Assembly: GCA_026981635.1 (NCBI GenBank)
Contig: JALSIF010000303.1
Coordinates: forward strand, 1 to 8,683
From: a bacterium
Lineage (GTDB): Bacteria; 4484-113; JALSIF01
Length of the DNA stretch: 8,683 bases
Reading direction: 5' to 3'
Position numbers and translations under genes: made by a program. The number at the start of each line of letters is the position of its first letter. Position 1 is the first letter of the stretch. The notes beneath the pieces were generated by a model that ran no database searches, was not told the origin of the DNA, and saw only the letters and a program-made list of their open reading frames with translations. This document shows positions 1 to 4,729 of the stretch, in pieces.

Positions 1-1167
1 CTCGCGGATGAGCTTCCTGCCCTGCTCGGTGGGCAGGAGGCATAGGGTATGGGGGGAGGCGGGGACGGGCTTGACCAGCTCCCTGGTGATGAGCACCCGC
101 GCGGGAGCCTCCTCCCCCCGGGGAGGACAATAAGGAAGCTTGCCCTCAGTGTCATCTCCCCAGCCCTCGGCAACCAGCTCAACCGCTTCCAGTGGTAGGT
201 GGTGGCGGCGGGCAAGGCGGCGCATGGTGCTCCGGTAGGTGCGCACAAAATGGGCCACGGCAGCGGAGTCGCCCTCCTGCTTCGCCCTGTCCCGATGGGA
301 CCTTCCTCCTCCGCTAAAGATCATGCCCAGACTGTCCAGGGGAAGTCGGTATGAGGCCAGCAGGCGCCAGTTTTCTGTCTCCCCGCTAAGGCCAATACGT
401 GCTCCGAGCTCCACCCGGCGTCCAACGGGCGGGCCGATGCCCACTCCCAAGGTGAGAAAGTTTCTCCGCGGGCCGCGGGTGGAGGAGGTGTTACCGCCCA
501 GTTCCACCAGCAGGGCGGCCTCCCGACGGATGGGCAGCTCCACCGCCCCGCTCCAGATGAGGATGTCGTCCTGGCCGGAGACCTCGCTCTCCTTCTGGAG
601 GATGCCCATGCCCAGGTTTAGGGTGTAGCTTCCCCTGCCCAGGGGACCGGACATGGCCAGTCGGCCAAACAGGTCGGTCTTGTCCTCCCCCAGGCCCTTG
701 TTCTTGTCCTCGCTCGGTACCTTGGCGGAGAGGATGACGGCGTAGGCGGGGCGGCCCTCCTCCCACCCCACCGGGCCGGAAAGGGCGATCTTGGTGGACA
801 GTTCAAAGCGGGAAAGGCCAAACTCGTTTCGCTCAAGGCTTTTGGAAAAGCGCTTGGCGGTGGCAATGCGGATGCCAAACTCGGCCCTTCCCCCCAGCCC
901 CAGCACCAGATCAAGGCGGGGAAGGGTGAAGAGGCGGTCGCCCTGGGGGAGGTGGGCATAGTCCAGGGTGAAGATACCCTGACCGCCGGGGTAGGGGAAG
1001 AGCCAGGCCGGCTCGGCATCAAGGATTCCTCGGGCCAGGGCAGCAGAGGGGAGGATGGTAAGGAGAAGCAGGGCTAGGATGGGAGCCAGCAGGCTCGGAA
1101 GCAACTTTGCGGGCAGAGGGGTTGGACCAGACCCTGCCATCCTACTGGGGGAAGTCGGCCAGTTCAT
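1..1167 (-). CDS. Exported beta-barrel-like outer-membrane protein, 3' end cut off by window
   Basis: The reading frame is open from the start to the left window edge (389 codons) with no stop, so the C-terminus is missing. An N-terminal stretch with a lysine, a long Leu-rich hydrophobic core and an Ala-Leu-Ala site (about residue 45) is a classical type I signal peptide. The next 250 residues alternate hydrophobic and polar residues in short strands joined by Gly, Asp and Asn turns (for example LVLGLGGRAEFGIRIAT). The segment VPSEDKNKGLGEDKTDLFGR resembles the 'MetA-pathway of phenol degradation' type outer-membrane barrels (PF13557); this is by eye only. After the barrel-like part the protein continues for about 100 residues with a basic helical stretch (YRSTMRRLARRHH), unusual for a barrel. 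I chose the ATG at 1167 because GAGAGG lies 5 bases upstream; the ATG at 1140 lacks a spaced SD. The start lies inside the upstream phosphatase-like gene (26-base overlap), so the two are probably co-translated. Function is unknown; signal and barrel character are fairly sure, the family is not. Confidence 0.75.
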   Translation of the reverse strand, partial: MNWPTSPSRMAGSGPTPLPAKLLPSLLAPILALLLLTILPSAALARGILDAEPAWLFPYPGGQGIFTLDYAHLPQGDRLFTLPRLDLVLGLGGRAEFGIRIATAKRFSKSLERNEFGLSRFELSTKIALSGPVGWEEGRPAYAVILSAKVPSEDKNKGLGEDKTDLFGRLAMSGPLGRGSYTLNLGMGILQKESEVSGQDDILIWSGAVELPIRREAALLVELGGNTSSTRGPRRNFLTLGVGIGPPVGRRVELGARIGLSGETENWRLLASYRLPLDSLGMIFSGGGRSHRDRAKQEGDSAAVAHFVRTYRSTMRRLARRHHLPLEAVELVAEGWGDDTEGKLPYCPPRGEEAPARVLITRELVKPVPASPHTLCLLPTEQGRKLIRE

Positions 1168-1891
1168 GGTCGCCTCTCACTCTGGGGGTCTCCACCGTCA
1201 CCATCTCCAGTTCGGGGTAGAGCAGGCAGATGATACGGCCTCCCCAGGGAGCTCCACCGTCCAGGAATATGCATCGGTTCACCCAGCGGCTCTCCCGGGT
1301 GGGGGCACCGGCGCAGACTACGCGCTCCACCCCGTTCCACTCCCATACCCACTCCAGGGTGGGACCTGAGGATCCCTTTCCCTCCTCCGTGCCGGCTCCC
1401 CCGATGCAGAGCTGGCGGGTCTTCATGGTCAGGGGCTGGGCGAGGCTTTCCGGGGTCAGGGCGCGGTGGACCGCTATCAGCTCTCCCCCCAGCACGCGGA
1501 AAGGGGGGAGGGAGGCGAAGAAACGCTCATACTCTGCCAGGAAGCCAGCCAGCTCCTTCTCCCCCATGCGGCGAAGCTCTGGCCACAGGCCGGCCAGCTC
1601 CTCCTCGGGACGGTCAAGCCTGCCCAAGGCGTAGCGGAAGAGCTTCTCCTCCACCTCTCCGGGGACCACCACCGCGATGCCCTGCCGGCTCCACTCCATG
1701 AAGAGGCCAAGGAGTTTGAGGCTGCCCTCACCGGGCCCCACGATCCCTCCCAGGCTGACTGGTGTCCTTCCTGGAGGGGGGACCGGTACCTTCGGATCGG
1801 AAAGGTCGTAGCCGAGACGCTCAACAAGTTCCATGAACTGGTCGTGGAAACCGTAGAGGGGGCCGAAGATGTGGTAGTGCTCGCGGGGCAC
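1142..1891 (-). CDS. PrpE-like metallophosphatase fold protein lacking metal ligands (probable pseudoenzyme)
   Basis: The 249-residue protein follows the whole length and order of the PrpE / symmetrical bis(5'-nucleosyl)-tetraphosphatase family: the N-terminal YHIFGPLYGF segment, the PPPGRTPVSLGGIVGPGEGS segment, VVVPGEVEEKLFRYALG, GGELIAVHRA, and the C-terminal ERVVCAGAPT, VNRCIFLDGG and YPELEMVTVE. Family members have GDIHG, GDxxDRGP, GNH and GH at these places and bind two metals. Here the GDIHG Asp and His are Pro11 and Tyr13; the GDxxDRGP residues are Gly49, Gly52 and Pro53; Asn-His are Glu79 and Val80; the late GH His is Gly195. Only His142 and Asp211 remain. The frame is intact and the scaffold residues are kept, so this looks like a conserved inactive fold (binding or regulatory role) and not a decaying gene. 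The start is GTG at 1891, 9 bases after an extended -10 box (TGATAGAAT), with no SD. It is the first gene of a pair with the barrel-like protein. The fold is likely; loss of catalysis is inferred from the missing ligands. Confidence 0.8.
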   Translation of the reverse strand: MPREHYHIFGPLYGFHDQFMELVERLGYDLSDPKVPVPPPGRTPVSLGGIVGPGEGSLKLLGLFMEWSRQGIAVVVPGEVEEKLFRYALGRLDRPEEELAGLWPELRRMGEKELAGFLAEYERFFASLPPFRVLGGELIAVHRALTPESLAQPLTMKTRQLCIGGAGTEEGKGSSGPTLEWVWEWNGVERVVCAGAPTRESRWVNRCIFLDGGAPWGGRIICLLYPELEMVTVETPRVRGDHELADFPQ

Positions 1892-1900
1892 CGAATCTGA

Positions 1901-1909
1901 ATTCTATCA
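1901..1909 (-). promoter_or_regulatory. Extended -10 promoter of the phosphatase-like gene
   Basis: Read on the minus strand the sequence is TGATAGAAT: a TG extension plus TAGAAT, five of six matches to TATAAT. Only 9 bases separate it from the GTG start, so the transcript would begin about 3 bases before the start codon, nearly leaderless. No convincing -35 box is seen, as is common for extended -10 promoters. Confidence 0.45.
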
Positions 1910-1936
1910 GCGCCCGGGGAGGTGGAATGGGCTGGG

Positions 1937-1960
1937 AGGTTACCGGGCAGCCGGTTACCT
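1937..1960. promoter_or_regulatory. Inverted repeat in the divergent promoter gap, candidate operator
   Basis: AGGTTACCGG, a GCAG spacer, then CCGGTTACCT form an inverted repeat matching at nine of ten positions. It lies midway between the two divergent extended -10 boxes and covers the -35 position of the rightward promoter. Its size (24 bases, 10-bp half-sites) suits a dimeric helix-turn-helix repressor. No regulator gene is identified in the window; the role is inferred. Confidence 0.4.
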
Positions 1961-1983
1961 TTTTTACCATGCTGTGCTAATAT
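1955..1983 (+). promoter_or_regulatory. Promoter of the degenerate receiver gene
   Basis: TGCTAATAT is an extended -10 box with hexamer at 1978-1983. A weak -35-like TTACCT at 1955-1960 sits 17 bases upstream. The expected transcript start, about 1990, leaves only about 8 bases before the ATG at 1998, too short for an SD site, so translation would be nearly leaderless. Confidence 0.4.
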
Positions 1984-1997
1984 CCCCTGCCATCTGG

Positions 1998-2651
1998 ATG
2001 GGTGCCAAGGGAGCACTGCTTGTGGTATCCGGCGATGTGGGGGTGGCAGAGCTCACCACCGGCTACCTGGAGCCCCTCTTCGGCCGGGTGGTGCTGGTCT
2101 CCACCGCCGCCGAGCTGTTGCGCGCGGGGGGAAAGTTCTCCCTGGCGGTGGTGGACGATTCGGCCATTGAACTTCTTCCCCGCCTCACCGAGCAGGTGGG
2201 CCCCGCCACTGCCCTGCTTCTGCTCCAGGGGGAGGAGAGCGAGGTGGAGATTGAGCGGCGGGCGCGCAAGGTTGAGGTGGTGCTGGCCAAGCCCTTCAGC
2301 CGGCTGGGGCTGGTGGCGGCCGCCCTCAGCGCCCTGGCCCAGGCCAGCCGCAGGGCAGAGGGGGCAGTGCGGCGACCCCTCTCCAACCTGATGGAACAGC
2401 TCAGCCAGCCCCTCACCGTCCAGGTCCTGCTGCTGGAGCACCTGATGGAGCTTGTCCGCGAGCGGGGGGCGGACGAGGAGGTGGTGGCCCTGATTGAGCA
2501 GCTCAGGCAGGCCACCCGGGAGCTCTCCGGCCTCATTGAGCGGGTCTTCAGCCAGGGGGAGAACCTGGCCCCCTACTTCTCGCCCCTGCTCTTCCCCGAG
2601 GACAAGCGCCGGGCCCGCCCGCTCCTCAGCACCGGCGAGGGGAGGCAGTAG
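1998..2651 (+). CDS. Degenerate receiver domain protein with histidine-kinase-like dimerization helix
   Basis: The 217-residue protein has a CheY-like pattern at residues 5-112: beta1 ALLVVSGD, a strand ending in SLAVVDD with Asp53 at the phospho-acceptor place, ALLLLQGEE, and the LAKPF signature with the conserved Lys98. Two usual features are lost: the acidic metal-binding pair after beta1 is Ser11-Gly12, and the Thr/Ser switch residue is Gln77. Residues 127-185 form two amphipathic helices. The first contains EQLSQPLTV, which resembles the HisKA helix motif H-E-L-x-Q-P-L of sensor kinases, but the phospho-His is Glu133. No ATPase domain follows; a short charged tail ends the protein. I infer a scaffold or signal-relay protein that does not use normal phosphotransfer. 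An in-frame GTG at 1974 would add eight residues, but it lies upstream of the predicted transcript start, so I prefer the ATG at 1998. The gene is divergent from the phosphatase-like gene. A real gene is very likely; the domain assignment is moderate. Confidence 0.75.
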   Translation: MGAKGALLVVSGDVGVAELTTGYLEPLFGRVVLVSTAAELLRAGGKFSLAVVDDSAIELLPRLTEQVGPATALLLLQGEESEVEIERRARKVEVVLAKPFSRLGLVAAALSALAQASRRAEGAVRRPLSNLMEQLSQPLTVQVLLLEHLMELVRERGADEEVVALIEQLRQATRELSGLIERVFSQGENLAPYFSPLLFPEDKRRARPLLSTGEGRQ

Positions 2652-2672
2652 CCCCGGGGGCTGATTTCCACC

Positions 2673-2680
2673 GAGGAGGA
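2673..2680 (+). promoter_or_regulatory. Strong Shine-Dalgarno site of the EthD-family gene
   Basis: GAGGAGGA ends 6 bases before the ATG at 2687. It fixes that start and shows that this genome uses SD-led translation beside the apparently leaderless genes. Confidence 0.7.
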
Positions 2681-2686
2681 CAAGAG

Positions 2687-3001
2687 ATGGTTAAGCTGGT
2701 TGCCCTCTACAAGCCGCCCGCCGACCCGGCGGCCTTTGACGAGCACTACTTCGGCACTCACCTTCCCCTGGTGGAGAAGTGGCCCGGGCTGAGGAAGGTG
2801 GAGATCAGCCGGGTCAGCGGCGCGCCGGTGGGAGAGGCCCCCTACTACCTCATGTGCGAGATGTACTTTGACTCCCAGGCGGAGATGGAGGCGGCCCTGC
2901 AAAGCGAAGAAGGCAAGGCGGCCGCCCGCGACCTCTTTTCCTTCGCCGGGGAGCTGGTGGTGATGTTTTTCGCCGACTCGGAGGTGCGGGAGCTGGGCTA
3001 G
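2687..3001 (+). CDS. EthD family small protein (dimeric alpha/beta barrel fold)
   Basis: The 104-residue length and the pattern VKLVALYKPPADPAAFDEHYFGTHLPLVEKWPGL match the EthD family (PF07110), whose members start with a strand, then a Pro-rich turn, then F-x-x-x-Y-x-x-x-H-x-P-L. The second half (YYLMCEMYFDSQAEMEAAL, then a strand ending VVMFF) is also typical. EthD was first found beside an ether-degrading P450 system, but most homologues are uncharacterised, so no reaction can be given. The protein should be soluble and dimeric. The start is fixed by a strong SD. The gene begins 35 bases after the receiver-like gene and could share its transcript. It converges on the VOC gene with only 24 bases between the stops and no clear terminator hairpin. 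Confidence 0.85.
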   Translation: MVKLVALYKPPADPAAFDEHYFGTHLPLVEKWPGLRKVEISRVSGAPVGEAPYYLMCEMYFDSQAEMEAALQSEEGKAAARDLFSFAGELVVMFFADSEVRELG

Positions 3002-3025
3002 GCGGCCCTGACCAACCCACGCACC

Positions 3026-3394
3026 TCAGTCGCCCTCGTCCTCGGCCAGCATCAGCCGATTTCCATCCAGGTCGTAAAAGATTGCGCTGGTGGAGCCCCA
3101 GTCGGTCTGCTGGGGCGGGGTGGAGAACTTCACCCCGTTGGTCACCATGCGCTGATAGTCCTCATTTATGTTGTCCGAGGTGATAACGGCGAGGGGGAAG
3201 AGGTCCCGCGAGGGGTCCTTGGGCGGGACCCGCTCGCCGCCGTGGGAGAGGAGCAGGCGGCACCCCCCCAGGTTGAAGACGGCATAGCCGGGGGTGACCG
3301 TCTCAGGCTCAATGAGGAGCTTCTCCCGATACCACTCAACCGCCTCCTGCAAGTTGGAGACGAAGACTACGACCTTGCTCAGCCGCTTAATCAT
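3026..3394 (-). CDS. VOC family protein (glyoxalase/bleomycin-resistance fold)
   Basis: The 122-residue protein shows the paired beta-alpha-beta-beta-beta halves of the vicinal oxygen chelate superfamily: the first half VVVFVSNLQEAVEWYREKL and the second ending SAIFYDLDGNRLMLAED, the usual F-x-D-x-D-G-N signature. The first metal-ligand position, usually a His in the opening strand, appears to be Lys7; Glu117 may be the last ligand. Metal chemistry is therefore doubtful and a binding role is possible. The frame is open upstream to 3661, but the extra 89 codons are low-complexity and contain the promoter. The ATG at 3394 fits the family start and lies exactly 6 bases after a perfect TATAAT, so the mRNA should begin at the ATG itself. 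It is a single-gene unit convergent with the EthD gene. The specific function is unknown. Confidence 0.82.
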   Translation of the reverse strand: MIKRLSKVVVFVSNLQEAVEWYREKLLIEPETVTPGYAVFNLGGCRLLLSHGGERVPPKDPSRDLFPLAVITSDNINEDYQRMVTNGVKFSTPPQQTDWGSTSAIFYDLDGNRLMLAEDEGD

Positions 3395-3400
3395 AAAGGA

Positions 3401-3406
3401 ATTATA
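3401..3406 (-). promoter_or_regulatory. TATAAT box of the VOC gene (leaderless promoter)
   Basis: The minus strand reads TATAAT followed by six bases and the ATG at 3394. With the usual 6-7 base distance, transcription starts at the A of the ATG. No SD site is present and none could fit. No clear -35 box is seen 17 bases upstream. Confidence 0.6.
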
Positions 3407-3457
3407 CAACCTGGCCAGTTTATTCCCGCCGACGCTCCGATCATGCCACCCCCAACC

Positions 3458-3598
3458 TGGCCGCCCCCGCACACCGGGCCGACCGGCCAGAAAGGGGCCA
3501 CTTTTTTCTTCATCGGGGATGTTTTCTCTCTTTTCCATCACGGAGCGGCCATTTTTGGCCGCCTGACCCCCGGGTTTTGGCCGCCCCTTCTGGCCGCC
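3458..3598 (-). repeat. Four copies of GGCGGCCA in a noncoding gap
   Basis: On the minus strand GGCGGCCA occurs at 3598-3591, 3585-3578, 3563-3556 and 3465-3458. The first three are spaced 13 and 22 bases apart. Two copies continue as GGCGGCCAAAA. A partial copy (GGCGGCCC) is at 3638-3631. They may be protein- or RNA-structure elements, or chance in GC-rich DNA. Confidence 0.45.
3545..3562. repeat. Perfect 7-bp hairpin GCGGCCA/TGGCCGC
   Basis: GCGGCCA, a TTTT loop, then TGGCCGC form a perfect stem. No T-run follows on either strand, so it is not a classical terminator. It could still be a transcript end or pause site for the lipoprotein mRNA, 150 bases downstream of that stop. Confidence 0.4.
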
Positions 3599-3676
3599 TT
3601 TTGGCCCCTCCCGGGGGGAGGCGGCGGGGCGGGCCGCCACCTCCCCCCAAGGTAGGGGCAAGTGTCAAGCCCTGTT

Positions 3677-3692
3677 CAGGCCCCAGGGCCTG
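3677..3692 (-). terminator. Hairpin just after the lipoprotein stop, possible weak terminator
   Basis: CAGGCC, CCAG loop, GGCCTG: a 6-bp perfect GC-rich stem starting 21 bases after the lipoprotein stop. No U-run follows, so intrinsic termination is unproven; factor-dependent termination or 3'-end protection is possible. Confidence 0.25.
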
Positions 3693-3713
3693 CGGAAAGA
3701 TCTGGTGCTACTG

Positions 3714-4475
3714 CTAGGGGCAGTTTATCTCCGGGTCTCCCAGGCCGATCTGGTCAACGGCCTCAATTATCAGCCTACCTCCCTCACCGTAGAGGCGCCA
3801 GTAGGCCACCGTGTAGTAGTCGGGGCAGTCCAGGTTTCTGGCCGGGCTCCACTGGCCGACGAAGGGGTTTGCCTTGAGGAACTGCCGGGTCTCCTCGTCG
3901 GTGAGGACGCGGATGTAGAGGTCGCCGGGGGAGGGTTCCTCACTGAAGAGCCTCACCGGGCGGTGCTGGAAGAGGTTGATGGGGGGGAGGGGAACGGTTC
4001 CCGTTTCGCTGTAGTCGTACCTGCGATAGAGCTCCTCCCAGGTGAGCCTGGTGGGGTCGTCGCCGGCCATCATCGCCTTCTTGATCAGGTGGGAGGTGTA
4101 GATGGGGTACATGCGCACCTCCATCACCTGGCGCTTCTCCAGCTCGGTGAGCCTGTCCCAGGTGAGGCTTGGGTCCTTGGTGGGGGTGATGTCGGCGAAG
4201 GGGTTGAAGAGGCCGGAGCCCTCCACCAGTCCGCGGAAGGTCTGGAGGGCCTCCTGGTAGAGCTTGTCGTCGCTGGGGTCAATGTTGTACCAGTAGTTTC
4301 CCTCCACCTGCTCGCTGGCGCCGGAGGAGCTTCCCGCCCCAGGGCTTGAGGAGCCGGCCACGGCGGCCTGGCGGCTCATGGCTGTCTCCGTCCCCGACGG
4401 CTGGCAGGAGAGGGACAGCATGATTACTCCCAGCAGGACTGAGAAGAGAAAGATGGTCTTCCCTCCCTTGCTCAT
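3714..4475 (-). CDS. Probable lipoprotein of unknown family
   Basis: The 253-residue protein starts with MSKGGKTIFLFSVLLGVIML, a positive then hydrophobic signal sequence, followed by SLSC with Cys24 as the likely lipidated residue; Ser at -3 is not the ideal lipobox. Residues 28-60 are a Ser/Gly/Ala/Pro-rich linker. The mature domain, about residues 60-253, is rich in Tyr, Trp and acidic residues (NYWYNIDPSDDKLYQEAL, LTWEELYRRYDY) and has two Cys, 217 and 252, that could form a disulfide outside the cytoplasm. I recognise no known domain. Anchoring at a membrane facing the periplasm or cell exterior is inferred. The ATG at 4475 is supported by AGGAGG 9 bases upstream and a second AAGGAG 2 bases upstream. 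It is a single-gene unit, divergent from pyrF, with a candidate promoter and inverted repeat far upstream. Confidence 0.8.
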   Translation of the reverse strand: MSKGGKTIFLFSVLLGVIMLSLSCQPSGTETAMSRQAAVAGSSSPGAGSSSGASEQVEGNYWYNIDPSDDKLYQEALQTFRGLVEGSGLFNPFADITPTKDPSLTWDRLTELEKRQVMEVRMYPIYTSHLIKKAMMAGDDPTRLTWEELYRRYDYSETGTVPLPPINLFQHRPVRLFSEEPSPGDLYIRVLTDEETRQFLKANPFVGQWSPARNLDCPDYYTVAYWRLYGEGGRLIIEAVDQIGLGDPEINCP

Positions 4476-4484
4476 CTCTCCTTA

Positions 4485-4490
4485 CCTCCT
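4485..4490 (-). promoter_or_regulatory. Shine-Dalgarno site of the lipoprotein gene
   Basis: AGGAGG on the minus strand, 9 bases before the ATG at 4475, with a second overlapping-range site AAGGAG nearer the start. It fixes the start chosen. Confidence 0.65.
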
Positions 4491-4593
4491 GTTTCGGTTA
4501 TTGATTGACCTTTGTATTCTCGCCGGAATATCTAGACCGGCCACGGCGGGGAAAGTTCCCTTACCCTCAGCCACCAATTAGACTCCCAGGTGG

Positions 4594-4625
4594 CCGATAT
4601 GTTTCATACCTTACATAAATATCGG
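4594..4625. promoter_or_regulatory. Inverted repeat CCGATAT/ATATCGG, candidate operator
   Basis: Perfect 7-bp half-sites enclose 18 AT-rich bases, with inner ATGT/ACAT symmetry. The element covers the proposed -10 region of the lipoprotein promoter and lies about 70 bases upstream of the pyrF -10 box. Repressor or activator binding is inferred from position and symmetry only. Confidence 0.35.
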
Positions 4626-4637
4626 GCGGGATGTCAA
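4608..4637 (-). promoter_or_regulatory. Candidate promoter of the lipoprotein gene
   Basis: A perfect TTGACA (-35) is at 4637-4632 on the minus strand. An 18-base spacer leads to TAAGGT at 4613-4608, only three of six matches to TATAAT. The transcript would have a leader of about 125 bases. The -35 box is convincing, the -10 box is weak and may need an activator. Confidence 0.35.
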
Positions 4638-4694
4638 CACTTTTATCCCTACCCCGTGGTAGAGGGGGTCAGGGTTGCCGGCGGGGAGGCTTCC

Positions 4695-4700
4695 TATAAT
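4695..4700 (+). promoter_or_regulatory. TATAAT -10 box of pyrF
   Basis: Perfect TATAAT, 29 bases before the pyrF ATG, giving a leader of about 23 bases with the purine-rich GGGGAAGAGAG as a modest SD region. The best -35 match (TTGCCG at 4675-4680) is only 14 bases upstream, shorter than usual. Confidence 0.5.
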
Positions 4701-4729
4701 CTCTCCCATCCTGGGGAAGAGAGCAAGGG

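Larger units (their letters stand above)
3407..3713. other. GC-rich noncoding gap between lipoprotein and VOC genes
   Basis: About 300 bases without a supported gene. The VOC promoter lies at its left end and the 3' side of the lipoprotein gene at its right. It contains GGCGGCCA motifs (minus-strand reading), a perfect 7-bp stem with a 4-base loop, and a second hairpin nearer the lipoprotein stop. A minus-strand frame stays open across most of it, but its translation is Gly/Pro/Arg/Lys-rich low complexity with no start signal, so I treat it as noncoding. Confidence 0.6.

Noticed and set aside
618-1022. Minus-strand open frame overlapping the barrel-like gene in another frame
   Set aside because: It is Pro/Ser/Arg-rich with no signal. 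The frame from 1167 has a signal peptide, barrel-like pattern and no stop through to the window edge.
1466-1900. Plus-strand open frame opposite the phosphatase-like gene
   Set aside because: No recognisable motif, while the minus strand aligns with PrpE over its full length.
1974-1997. Upstream GTG start for the receiver-like gene
   Set aside because: The GTG lies just upstream of the -10 hexamer (1978-1983), so it would not be in the mRNA if that promoter is real. The receiver fold begins right after the ATG at 1998.
3395-3661. 89-codon N-terminal extension of the VOC gene
   Set aside because: The translation is low complexity, the extension contains the TATAAT box, and the family start matches the ATG at 3394.
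3663-3668. TTGACA on the minus strand downstream of the lipoprotein gene, possible -35 box
   Set aside because: No -10-like hexamer 15-19 bases further on; the expected place is all G on the minus strand, and no gene start follows.
3705-4349. Plus-strand open frame of 214 codons opposite the lipoprotein gene
   Set aside because: Its composition is Val/Gly/Glu/Leu-biased low complexity. The minus strand has a signal peptide, lipobox and strong SD.
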